A stretch of 64,000 bases of DNA, taken from assembly GCA_938023035.1 (NCBI GenBank), contig CALIDI010000024.1:1-64000 (forward strand), written 5' to 3'. The translations under genes were made by a program, and so were the position numbers. Shown in pieces: positions 1 through 6,536 of this stretch; position 1 is the stretch's first letter, and the number at the start of each line of letters is the position of its first letter. The notes under the pieces were generated by a model that saw only the letters and a list, made by a program, of their open reading frames with translations, was not told the origin of the DNA and ran no database searches. The DNA comes from an uncultured Leptolyngbyaceae cyanobacterium. Lineage in GTDB: Bacteria; Cyanobacteriota; Cyanobacteriia; Leptolyngbyales; Leptolyngbyaceae.

Positions 1-133
1 TCTAAATCCCGATTTCGAGATTATAGGCAGAGGCCAATCAGTCTAAACACCTGTTTGAGGATCTTAGGCAGACGATCCTCTGTCTATCTAGCCAAATCAG
101 GGGGATAGGCGGATGGGATCTGTCTAAATAAGA
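1..133. repeat. Degenerate 41-bp tandem repeat (about three units)
   Basis: Three consecutive units of about 41, 41 and 40 bp each begin with TCTA. The first two carry a central TTATAGGCAG / CTTAGGCAG block and the third carries GATAGGCGG. A fourth truncated unit starts at 122. The period is not a multiple of three and no reading frame spans it, so it is probably non-coding. It may extend left of the window. It lies just upstream of the first cassette gene and has no attC-like arms. Confidence 0.5.
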
Positions 134-166
134 GTTAGCCCGCAAGGCATTAACATAAATGTACCA

Positions 167-1033
167 ATGAACTCATTGCAAGAAATCGTCGATAGTGCAA
201 GCATTCTCCTGTCTCCACCTTTTTTGATTGTCTTGGGGGTTATTTTTGGGCTTTCAGCGTTATTGGGTGGAATAAAATTGGTGTTTCTTGAAGTAAAAGG
301 TGAAACTCCAAGCGAGAAGAGGAACGCTCTGATTTTAGGTTGTGTTTTGATATTAATTGCGCTCGGGATGATTAACGGAATGATTCCTCAGCCACGCCCA
401 AATCTGTTGCAATCTAATGATCCTGAACAGCTTTTTATTTTTGCACAAGGATATGAAAGCCAGGGAGATTTTAATTTGTCAAAACAGGCATATGAAAAGG
501 CACTGAGAAATAGTAGCGGAAACCGTTCTCAAAATCCTCAAACTCAAAATGCTCAAATTTGGTATTCGTATGGATTGCTTCTGAGTAAATTGGGTGAACA
601 CAAAAGTGCAATCGATGCCTATAAGAATGCTATTGCTGCCACGGTCAATCAAGCTTTTCCCGAAGCATGGAGACAAAAAGGTTTCAGTTACCAAGCTCTT
701 GGAGATTATCCGACAGCTTTAGATTGCTATGACAAAGTCATCACGTTGCCAACCACACCAAATTCTCTAAAGAGCATTGCTTGGAATGACAAGGGTTGGA
801 TATATGAACTGTCTAAGAACTATCAGGATGCGGGAAATGCATATTTACAGGCAAATATACTTGATCAGAATAACTCATATGCATTTACCAATTTAAATAG
901 ATTAAATCAGCAGGGTTTAGCCAATCAGCCTACTAGACTTCCTACTTCTCCTTTGACTATTATCAATGTCACTGCTCCTCCTTCCAGTCTTCAACCAATT
1001 CTTATGCCACCTCCTCAGCGAAATGGACAGTAA
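167..1033 (+). CDS. Membrane-anchored TPR protein (integron cassette gene)
   Basis: This 288-residue protein has two predicted membrane segments (about residues 18-41 and 53-73) followed by a soluble part with four tetratricopeptide-like repeats (about 87-119, 130-161, 165-198, 205-238) and a Pro/Thr-rich tail. TPR arrays mediate protein-protein contacts, so it is probably a membrane-tethered scaffold; its partner is unknown. The stop lies 23 bp before an attC site at 1057, which is the usual arrangement of an integron cassette gene and its attC. It is clearly more AT-rich than the core genes further right, which supports acquisition. I recognise no specific family beyond TPR. Confidence 0.75.
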   Translation: MNSLQEIVDSASILLSPPFLIVLGVIFGLSALLGGIKLVFLEVKGETPSEKRNALILGCVLILIALGMINGMIPQPRPNLLQSNDPEQLFIFAQGYESQGDFNLSKQAYEKALRNSSGNRSQNPQTQNAQIWYSYGLLLSKLGEHKSAIDAYKNAIAATVNQAFPEAWRQKGFSYQALGDYPTALDCYDKVITLPTTPNSLKSIAWNDKGWIYELSKNYQDAGNAYLQANILDQNNSYAFTNLNRLNQQGLANQPTRLPTSPLTIINVTAPPSSLQPILMPPPQRNGQ

Positions 1034-1056
1034 TCCTGAATAGGTTGATTACAGCG

Positions 1057-1143
1057 GTCTAACAATCCCGTTGCACACCGACCGTATAAAGTCAGTCGTT
1101 GAGTCCGAAAAATATTAGCGGCGGGTGAACGGGGTCGTTAGAC
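1057..1143 (+). other. attC site 1
   Basis: R'' core GTCTAAC (1057-1063) and R' core GTTAGAC (1137-1143) are perfect inverse complements. The inner arms pair over about 20 bp: the complement of the left arm reads GGTGTGCAACGGGAT against GGGTGAACGGGGTC on the right, leaving extrahelical bases. It closes the TPR cassette and borders the PvuII-type cassette. Confidence 0.9.
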
Positions 1144-1169
1144 GGCAATCCTCGCAACCTCTTACTTCA

Positions 1170-2210
1170 TTACGCTGGATAGCGCTTCGCCTTCTCGAAG
1201 AGACGTAATTGTTTTGAGTGATGAACTATTTTCTGAGACTCACCTGACATAATTTCTTTGTATAAAAGCCTAATGTCATCTTCATCTGCATCTTCTTCCA
1301 TAAAGCGAAATGAGGATGCTGCAAGATATTGAAGTTCTCTCTCAAAAGCCAACCAATATCTATTTTCCTGTTCAGCCACAAAGCCAGTTGTGTTAGAGCC
1401 TGCAAAGATATCAACGACTAGATCTCCAGGCTCAGTCAGAAAACGAATAAAAAATTCTGGAAGCTTGCCAGGAAATCGTGCAGGATGAGCCTTTAAACCT
1501 AAAGCCTTACAACCTCTGAGGTACTGACCATTTGACTCAGAATTAGGAATTTGTAGAAGGTTAGAAGGAATTGCACCTCCATTGTCCTTTCCAAAACCTT
1601 TACCAATATCATGTCCAGATGGACGTTTTTTAGGATCGTAAAATCTCTCTGGATCTTCGAGGAGCTTTTTCATCCTAGAACTATATTCTGTTAAGACTTT
1701 GGTTACATCAGATTTGGGAAATTCAGACTTACTGAACCACCATACTGTGTTCACAGAATCCTTCGCTCTTATTTTTTTCTTATTGACCCACTCGATAGGG
1801 CTAGGCAATTTTGACGGATTAAACCAATAGAAATCTTCTGCCAGGAAAAAACCAATTTCATCACAAAAGTGAATTGGGATCCTGAAGTTATATAAGCTTC
1901 TGACAGGTTTCCCTTTTTCATAAGCCCCACCCAAATCCAAGACAAAACTGCCGTCATCTTTAAGCTTCTGGTAGACAATCGCAGCAAAATTGGCAAGCCA
2001 CTCAACATATTCAGTTTGGTCTTTATTGCCGTATTCTTTTTTTCTCTGAAGCGCAAACGGAGGACTAGTCAAGACTAAATTAATACTGTTGTTTGGTAGC
2101 TTGTTGAGCAATTCTAGGGAGTCACCACAAAAGGATGCACCCATCTCAGTCGAATAGACTGGGGAATTCCCAAAAGGCTCAAGATCTATAGGAAATTTTA
2201 CTTGGTGCAA
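1170..2210 (-). CDS. pvuIIM: PvuII-type DNA methyltransferase (N4-cytosine, CAGCTG)
   Basis: This 346-residue protein closely resembles M.PvuII as I recall it. The catalytic motif IV TSPPF lies at residues 48-52, followed by ALQRKKEYGN. The shared block FYWFNPSKLPSPIEWVNK starts near 128. The AdoMet motif DIFAGSNTTG (267-276) comes after motif IV, which marks the beta-class order. M.PvuII makes N4-methylcytosine in CAGCTG and protects host DNA from its partner nuclease. The gene is divergent from the controller and endonuclease genes across a 61-bp spacer, the PvuII gene order. It points opposite to the cassette's attC, so it must be transcribed from a promoter inside the cassette. AT-rich composition suggests transfer. 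Target specificity is inferred from homology. Confidence 0.95.
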   Translation of the reverse strand: MHQVKFPIDLEPFGNSPVYSTEMGASFCGDSLELLNKLPNNSINLVLTSPPFALQRKKEYGNKDQTEYVEWLANFAAIVYQKLKDDGSFVLDLGGAYEKGKPVRSLYNFRIPIHFCDEIGFFLAEDFYWFNPSKLPSPIEWVNKKKIRAKDSVNTVWWFSKSEFPKSDVTKVLTEYSSRMKKLLEDPERFYDPKKRPSGHDIGKGFGKDNGGAIPSNLLQIPNSESNGQYLRGCKALGLKAHPARFPGKLPEFFIRFLTEPGDLVVDIFAGSNTTGFVAEQENRYWLAFERELQYLAASSFRFMEEDADEDDIRLLYKEIMSGESQKIVHHSKQLRLFEKAKRYPA

Positions 2211-2230
2211 GATAACTCAACCTCGACTGC

Positions 2231-2256
2231 TACTTATAGTCTGTAGACCTATCGTC
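2231..2256 (+). promoter_or_regulatory. C-box: tandem operators for the controller protein
   Basis: Two operator-like half units, ACTTATAGTC (2232-2241) and GACCTATCGTC (2246-2256), are separated by TGTA within the divergent spacer. The form matches the tandem C-boxes of the PvuII and Esp1396I class (consensus near GACTTATAGTC). In those systems controller dimers first activate and then repress the controller-endonuclease promoter. The ATG at 2272 lies only 15 bp after the right operator, so a very short or leaderless transcript is possible; this last point is inference. Confidence 0.75.
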
Positions 2257-2271
2257 ATCATTATCCCAATT

Positions 2272-2520
2272 ATGGAGATTATGTCAATCTCCAAGCCTGT
2301 GTCATCTGATGCTAGAAGACTTTTTGCCAAAAGGCTACGACAGATTCGTCAGGTAAAGGGTCTGTCGCAAGAGGCACTTGCTGACTTGGCAGGTCTGCAT
2401 CGTACCTATGTAGGCTCTGTTGAACGGAGTGAGCGCAATGTATCGATTGATAACATGGAGCGTCTCGCTAAAGCCTTGGAGGTTGACATTGCTGAACTTC
2501 TAAGGGACGAATCAGAATGA
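2272..2520 (+). CDS. pvuIIC: Restriction-modification controller protein (C protein, XRE-type HTH)
   Basis: This 82-residue helix-turn-helix protein of the Cro/XRE fold has its helix-turn-helix near residues 31-53 ([19 protein letters not shown]). That is followed by [20 protein letters not shown], typical of controller proteins. C proteins delay endonuclease expression after the system enters a new host so that the methylase acts first. It lies directly behind the C-box and its stop overlaps the endonuclease start (ATGA), so the two are co-transcribed and probably translationally coupled. A second in-frame ATG at 2281 would give a product three residues shorter. Both starts are compatible with the C-box. 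Confidence 0.93.
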   Translation: MEIMSISKPVSSDARRLFAKRLRQIRQVKGLSQEALADLAGLHRTYVGSVERSERNVSIDNMERLAKALEVDIAELLRDESE

Positions 2521-3005
2521 TGCCTCATCCAGATAAAGCGATTCTCGATGAGCTGTTCCCGTATATCCAGAGGTATCAAGAGCTTGCGACCAAGCACGGT
2601 ATCAACGATATTTTTCAGGATAACGGTGGTAAGATTCTCCAGGTTTTGCTGGTGACTGGATTAGTAATTTTGCCTGGTCGAGAAGGCAATGATGCTGTAG
2701 ATGAATTTGGTAACGAGTATGAGCTAAAATCGGTAAATATAGCCTTAACTAAGAGTTTTTCAACGCATCATCACATCAATCCCAGAATTATTGAAAAATA
2801 TAGACAAGTAGATTGGATATTTGCTGTCTACAAAGGAATTAACCTCATTGCCATATACAAGCTGACTCCAACTGATCTTGAGTATTTTTACAGCCAGTGG
2901 GAAATAACATGGCATAGCAGAGGTGGAAAAGATATTAACAATCCTAAGATTCCGCTTAAGTATGTGATGGAGCATGGAGTTCTTTTGTACTCAGCCGAAA
3001 GTTAA
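2517..3005 (+). CDS. pvuIIR: PvuII-type restriction endonuclease (CAGCTG)
   Basis: This 162-residue protein aligns almost end to end with R.PvuII (157 residues). Catalytic D59, E69 and K71 correspond to D58, E68 and K70 of PvuII. The HHH stretch at 84-86 corresponds to the histidines that contact the CAGCTG site. The blocks [14 protein letters not shown] and DINNPKIP are nearly identical. It is therefore predicted to be an active dimeric Mg-dependent enzyme cutting CAGCTG to blunt ends. Starts ATG ATG occur at 2517 and 2520; the second matches the PvuII N-terminus. The stop is 3 bp before attC site 2. No lesion is visible. Confidence 0.96.
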   Translation: MMPHPDKAILDELFPYIQRYQELATKHGINDIFQDNGGKILQVLLVTGLVILPGREGNDAVDEFGNEYELKSVNIALTKSFSTHHHINPRIIEKYRQVDWIFAVYKGINLIAIYKLTPTDLEYFYSQWEITWHSRGGKDINNPKIPLKYVMEHGVLLYSAES

Positions 3006-3008
3006 ACC

Positions 3009-3095
3009 GTCTAACAATTCAAATGCAGCGGACGGTTCAGAGTAGCTGGTTGTAGAGCTAAGGTTATCTACCGCCGCTGATTTGAGCCGTTAGCT
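3009..3095 (+). other. attC site 2
   Basis: R'' GTCTAAC (3009-3015) and R' GTTAGCT (3089-3095). The complement of the left arm, CCGTCCGCTGCATTTGAATT, pairs with CCGCCGCTGATTTGAGCC on the right with two extrahelical bases. This is the clearest attC of the set. It closes the PvuII-type cassette. Confidence 0.93.
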
Positions 3096-3328
3096 AGCTC
3101 CGCCGCCAGACCTTGCACTCGTTCTTCAGCGGGATCGGTCAGCCCGAAACCGCCCAGAAGTTTGTCAGGCAAGGCCGTGGTTTGCGGGTTAGCTGTGATT
3201 GCGAAAGCACCCAGCAGGGTGTCGGTGAGGGCCATAGCGAGGGGCGATCGGTCATCCCGCAACCGCCCAGGAGATTGGGGGTGAGGCGTGGTTAGGGGGC
3301 GACCCTTGCGGTATCTGCGAAGCAGCAC
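3068..3328 (-). CDS. Short antisense ORF in cassette 3 (repeat protein, unknown)
   Basis: This is an 86-codon open frame opposite to the cassette direction. Its last codons run into attC site 2. The product has two to three units of about 19 residues with the pattern P-x-T-x-A-x-x-x-x-LLG-x-F (for example PQTTALPDKLLGGFGLTDP). The next cassette (3422-3658) has a homologous frame in the same orientation, about two thirds identical over 55 residues by eye. The plus-strand frame of this cassette is not conserved there, because a stop appears at the matching place. That favours the minus frame if either is translated. Expression is unproven; both could be non-coding cassettes. Confidence 0.35.
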   Translation of the reverse strand: MLLRRYRKGRPLTTPHPQSPGRLRDDRSPLAMALTDTLLGAFAITANPQTTALPDKLLGGFGLTDPAEERVQGLAAELANGSNQRR

Positions 3329-3340
3329 GGTGCGTCGCTA

Positions 3341-3427
3341 AGCTAACAACGCTGTTGCAACGGATTGGTGAGTTCTGGCTGTAGAGGAGCAAGATTAATC
3401 CGCAACCGCTGAACAGCAACGTTAGCT
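3341..3427 (+). other. attC site 3
   Basis: R'' AGCTAAC (3341-3347) and R' GTTAGCT (3421-3427) are perfect inverse complements. The arms pair around AACAGC / GCTGTT and AATCCG / CGGATT with unpaired bases between. It closes the first of the two paralogous short cassettes. Confidence 0.88.
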
Positions 3428-3658
3428 GGCTCCGCTCACAATCTTTGCACTTGTTCTTCTGAGGTTATTTGTGAGTCCGAAAACGCCCAGGAATTTGTTT
3501 GTTGAGGCGGTGGTTTGAGTGTTGTTTGTGGTAGCGAGAGCACCCAGAAGATAGTGGGTGGGAGCAGTAGCGGGAGGCGATCGGTCATCCCGAAAACGCT
3601 CAGGAGATTGTGGGTGAGGTGTAGTTTGGGGGCGATCGGTGCGGCTCACGCCTAACAT
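3422..3658 (-). CDS. Short antisense ORF in cassette 4, paralogue of 3068-3328
   Basis: This 78-codon frame starts inside the left end of attC site 4, and its TAA stop lies within the R' core of attC site 3. The shared block TTPHPQSPxRxRDDRSP and the LLGA...QTTA...FLGVFGLT pattern repeat those of the neighbouring cassette. The two cassettes are clearly related at DNA level, so one arose by duplication or both came from one pool. Function is unknown and coding status doubtful. The sense strand has no conserved frame. Confidence 0.35.
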   Translation of the reverse strand: MLGVSRTDRPQTTPHPQSPERFRDDRSPPATAPTHYLLGALATTNNTQTTASTNKFLGVFGLTNNLRRTSAKIVSGAS

Positions 3659-3733
3659 GACAGTGCGGCGGATTGGCGAGCGATCGCTTCAGCGTTTGAG
3701 TCCAATTGCAACCGCTGACCTGTGCCGTTAGCT
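3650..3733 (+). other. attC site 4
   Basis: R'' GCCTAAC (3650-3656) and R' GTTAGCT (3727-3733). The inverse complement of the left arm (CCAATCCGCCGCACTGTCAT) aligns with CCAATTGCAACCGCTGACCT on the right with gaps. It carries a HIP1 octamer in its loop (gcgatcgc near 3680-3687). It opens the ATPase/Toprim cassette. Confidence 0.82.
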
Positions 3734-3853
3734 GGAAGCCCAATAGTCTCTGCTTTCCATGCATGGGGTCGCTGAGAGTTACCGATAGTGTAGATTGGTT
3801 AAATGAGGTTGTCTCAAAAACCTTCGTTTTCCAAAACTCGGAGTTACTTTGCT

Positions 3854-4957
3854 ATGCTCCAAAGGCTGTATGTACACAATTTCAGGTGTCTAGAGAATTT
3901 TGAATTCTCCCTTAAGGAAATGTCATCCGCACTTTTAATTGGAAGAAATGGTGTGGGTAAATCAACCATTGCTACTTCCCTAGAGCTATTTCAGAGCATT
4001 GGTCGAGGTGTAAACCGAGTTGGGCAACTGGTTCAACCTAAGGATTTTCCCCCCAACAGATCTAGTGTGCCAATTCGATTTGAGGTAGAGGTACTACTTG
4101 AGAACAAGTTTTACAAGTATGTGCTTGCATTGGAATTACCAGAAGGCTTCAGAGAACTTCGAGTATTTGAAGAACAATTGTTAGTTTCAGGAGAACCAGT
4201 TTTCTCTAGAAGAGAAGCCCAAGTCACTCTTACTTCACGAAATCGAGAGGCTCAATTCTTAGTAGATTGGCATCTTATTGCTCTTCCAGTGATCCAAGAA
4301 CAATCAGAAACTGATCCACTCCGTATTTTCAGAACTTGGCTTGCACGGATGATTATTCTAGCTCCAATTCCGAGCTTGATAACTGGAGACTCCAACGGTG
4401 AAACTTTGGAGCCAAAGAAAGATGGCTCAAATTTTGGAGAGTGGTTCTCAGGGTTGCTGAGTCGCTATCCTGCTGCTTATAAAGAGATAGACAAATATCT
4501 CCAAGCAGTAATGCCTGATATTAGCGATATTCAAAATGAATTGATTGGCAAAGACTTCAAGAGTATGATTGTCAGGTTTGAAAAAAATAGTACAAACTTG
4601 ACTATTGAATTCAAAGATTTATCTGATGGGGAGAAATGCTTTTTCCTCTGTGCAGTTGTCCTAGCTGCCAACAAATACTACGGTCCACTTTTTTGCTTTT
4701 GGGACGAGCCTGATAACTATCTTTCTTTATCAGAGGTTGGACATTTTGTTGTTTCACTACGACGCTCTTTCAAAAATAGTGGGCAACTTTTAGCAACCTC
4801 GCATAATGAGGAGGCTATCCGAAAATTTTCGAGCGAAAACACTTTTTTGCTTGATCGAAAAAGTCATTTAGAACCAACTTTGATCCGATCACTGAGCGAA
4901 GTATCTATTAGTGGCGATCTTATAGATAGCTTAATCCTTGGTGATACAGAATTATGA
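3854..4957 (+). CDS. ABC-type AAA ATPase of a putative two-gene defence cassette
   Basis: Taken from ATG 3854 this is 367 residues; an in-frame ATG at 3803 would add 17. The N-terminus LYVHNFRCLENF is typical of RecF/OLD/SMC-like ATPases. Walker A is GRNGVGKST at 30-38, the signature-like LSDGEK at 256-261, Walker B LFCFWDEPDN at 279-288, and a TSHNEE switch-histidine motif at 315-320. ATPases of this AAA_15/21 group power OLD, Gabija, PARIS and Septu anti-phage systems. Its stop overlaps the next gene by 4 bp (ATGA), which encodes a Toprim-like protein. The pair fills one integron cassette (about 3728-5604). Defence is inferred from architecture and location. Confidence 0.85.
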   Translation: MLQRLYVHNFRCLENFEFSLKEMSSALLIGRNGVGKSTIATSLELFQSIGRGVNRVGQLVQPKDFPPNRSSVPIRFEVEVLLENKFYKYVLALELPEGFRELRVFEEQLLVSGEPVFSRREAQVTLTSRNREAQFLVDWHLIALPVIQEQSETDPLRIFRTWLARMIILAPIPSLITGDSNGETLEPKKDGSNFGEWFSGLLSRYPAAYKEIDKYLQAVMPDISDIQNELIGKDFKSMIVRFEKNSTNLTIEFKDLSDGEKCFFLCAVVLAANKYYGPLFCFWDEPDNYLSLSEVGHFVVSLRRSFKNSGQLLATSHNEEAIRKFSSENTFLLDRKSHLEPTLIRSLSEVSISGDLIDSLILGDTEL

Positions 4958-5448
4958 GCGTTAACAAGTACTTGCCACATATTCTTGTGTTGCCTGAAGA
5001 TGAGGCTGACTCAGACATAGCGAATGGTTTTTTGCTTCATCCTCAACTAAATGCACGATCAATTCAAGTTTTGCCCTATGTCGGTGGATGGAAAGTAGTG
5101 GTAGAGAAGTTCATAACAAACTTTATACCTACAATGCGCCAGTATCCGAATAGGTGGTTTGTATTACTTATTGATTTTGATAGAGAAGAAGGTCGCCTTG
5201 ATTACATAAAGCAACAGATTCCAGATGATGTAAGGGACAGAGTATTTGTCCTTGGAGCCTTATCCAACCCGGAGGAATTAAGGAGTAGCCTTGGGAAGAG
5301 TTTGGAAGCGATTGGAGAATCTCTTTCAGCCAATTGTTCTGATAATACTGATGAATTATGGGGGCATAATCTTCTTAGGCATAACAAAACTGAGTTGGAG
5401 CGTATGAATTCTTCTATCAAGCCGTTTCTTTTTAATCAAGCTAGGTAA
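4954..5448 (+). CDS. Toprim-like protein, partner of the upstream ATPase
   Basis: This 164-residue protein starts in the stop codon of the ATPase gene. Near the N-terminus LVLPEDEAD (E15) resembles the glutamate strand of Toprim domains. RWFVLLIDFDREEG (D74, D76) resembles the DxD metal-binding strand. In OLD and Gabija nucleases an ATPase and a Toprim nuclease are fused; in PARIS they are separate genes (AriA/AriB). This pair looks like a compact split version, but the protein is much shorter than AriB (DUF4435) and I cannot assign it to a named family. The stop is 71 bp before attC site 5. Confidence 0.75.
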   Translation: MSVNKYLPHILVLPEDEADSDIANGFLLHPQLNARSIQVLPYVGGWKVVVEKFITNFIPTMRQYPNRWFVLLIDFDREEGRLDYIKQQIPDDVRDRVFVLGALSNPEELRSSLGKSLEAIGESLSANCSDNTDELWGHNLLRHNKTELERMNSSIKPFLFNQAR

Positions 5449-5519
5449 AGCCTTGCACTTAGTTACTGGCTACAGCCAATCTCTATGATCAGCTTACAGA
5501 GTGGTGCTACGAAACATCC

Positions 5520-5610
5520 AGCTAATAACCCCAATGCACCCGACCGTTGGGAGGTTGTTATCGGTTGAACGTTTAAGGCTATCTGCGGCGGGTGATTGGG
5601 AACGTTAGAT
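5520..5610 (+). other. attC site 5
   Basis: R'' AGCTAAT (5520-5526) and R' GTTAGAT (5604-5610). The inverse complement of the left arm reads CGGTCGGGTGCATTGGGG and matches CGGCGGGTGATTGGGA on the right, with extrahelical bases, much like site 1. This is the last attC I can see. The IS5-family insertion begins 17 bp further on. Confidence 0.9.
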
Positions 5611-5643
5611 CGCTTATTCCTCTATTAGAAGCTGTTTGAAAAG

Positions 5644-6270
5644 TTAAGCAGTCGCATCAGCAGGTGCTAAACGCCTGAGCATCAGATACCCCATCGCTGC
5701 ATAGATCATGGCTTCACTCCGAGTTAGCAAGTATTCGTAATCTTTACTGAGGCGACGAAAATGACCCAACCAGGAGAACGTGCGCTCAACCACCCAACAC
5801 TTGGGCAGCAGAACGAAGCCCTTAGCATTATCCGAGCGTTTAACCACTTCCAGATTCCAACCGTAGCGCTGCTTGACCTTGGCGATAAAGTCCTTGCCAC
5901 CAAAGGTACTATCCACCCAAATGAGTTGCAGGCAAGACCAGAATGAGGCGCAGAAGAACGCTAACAAGGTCAGCCCAGCATGGTCAGAGCGACCCGCACT
6001 GTGAACACAGACTGCCAACCGCAAGCCCATCGTATGGACTAAAATCGTGCGCTTGCGTCCCTTGACTTCCTTACCACCATCCAACCCTTTCTCATCGGCG
6101 GCTCCGGCAGTTTTGACTGATTGACTATCGATACCGCCTGCACTCGGTTGCTCATGGCGTCCCGCTTGCTTCCTGAGTTGAACTGGCAGCAGGTCATTGA
6201 GTTTCTGCCGAGTGCCATCGCGACTCCAAGCGCGGAAGTAGGAAGACGCTTTGCCACTTCGGCAGGTCAT
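5644..6270 (-). CDS. IS5-family transposase, C-terminal frame (DDE domain)
   Basis: This 208-codon frame carries the catalytic domain. The first acidic residue is in [11 protein letters not shown], the second in [12 protein letters not shown], and the glutamate is in [20 protein letters not shown], the DDE signature of the IS4/IS5 superfamily. The nominal start [10 protein letters not shown] is not the native beginning; homology resumes at [15 protein letters not shown], downstream of a shift from the frame at 6194-6442. In IS427-type elements the two frames are often joined by ribosomal frameshifting. I see no strong A-run at the crossover, so a real frameshift mutation is also possible. Confidence 0.85.
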   Translation of the reverse strand: MTCRSGKASSYFRAWSRDGTRQKLNDLLPVQLRKQAGRHEQPSAGGIDSQSVKTAGAADEKGLDGGKEVKGRKRTILVHTMGLRLAVCVHSAGRSDHAGLTLLAFFCASFWSCLQLIWVDSTFGGKDFIAKVKQRYGWNLEVVKRSDNAKGFVLLPKCWVVERTFSWLGHFRRLSKDYEYLLTRSEAMIYAAMGYLMLRRLAPADATA

Positions 6271-6442
6271 GCGGCAAGTCTCGCCACTGGCAACCGTTGC
6301 GGATTAGGTAAAAGATGGCATTACAGACTTCTCGCATGTCCAGAGTTCGAGGTCGTCCACCGGGTTTAGCCGCAGGAAGATGGGGCGCTAGGAGTCTCCA
6401 CTGGGCATTCGTGAGATCGCTACGGTGAGCTAGTCGTGTTAT
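6194..6442 (-). CDS. IS5-family transposase, N-terminal frame (DUF4096-like)
   Basis: The frame encodes [20 protein letters not shown] and then [20 protein letters not shown] and [18 protein letters not shown], the usual N-terminal domain of these transposases. It ends at TGA 6194-6196. The codon where the family normally has the initiating Met is ATA (6442-6440), and no ATG, GTG or TTG lies just before it. The start therefore appears mutated or non-canonical. With the frameshift into 5644-6270, the copy may be inactive on its own. Confidence 0.65.
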   Translation of the reverse strand: MTRLAHRSDLTNAQWRLLAPHLPAAKPGGRPRTLDMREVCNAIFYLIRNGCQWRDLPHDLPKWQSVFLLPRLESRWHSAETQ

Positions 6443-6536
6443 TTATGGGGGCTTCAATCGACCCCTTTACTCTTTACTTTATCGACTACCTTTTCAAACA
6501 GGTTCTAAGCAACTTGGCTTCAGCATCTGTATATCA

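Larger units (their letters stand above)
1057..5610 (+). mobile_element. Integron gene-cassette array (five attC sites)
   Basis: Five attC-like sites of 84-91 bp (1057, 3009, 3341, 3650, 5520) share one orientation. Each begins with a 7-bp R'' core (RYYYAAC-like) and ends with an R' core (GTTAGAC, GTTAGCT or GTTAGAT). Each has long imperfectly self-complementary arms with unpaired bases, the hallmark of attC folding. With recombination after the G of GTTRRRY, complete cassettes run about 1138-3089, 3090-3421, 3422-3727 and 3728-5604. No integrase is in the window. By orientation intI should lie to the left, or this is a cluster of attC sites lacking an integrase (CALIN). Confidence 0.9.
5628..6505 (-). 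mobile_element. IS5-family insertion sequence (IS427-like), 878 bp
   Basis: The terminal inverted repeats are GAAGCTGTTTGAAAAG on the left and GAACCTGTTTGAAAAG reading in from the right, differing by one base. TA dinucleotides flank both sides (5626-5627 and 6506-6507), consistent with a 2-bp target duplication; TTA/TAA is also possible. The element carries two overlapping minus-strand transposase frames. Joining the flanks restores a frame continuous with the TPR gene to the right, so the element inserted into or just before that gene. Confidence 0.85.

Noticed and set aside
134-140. GTTAGCC as the R' core of an attC before the first cassette
   Set aside because: The third variable base does not fit GTTRRRY, and no complementary left arm is found in positions 1-133.
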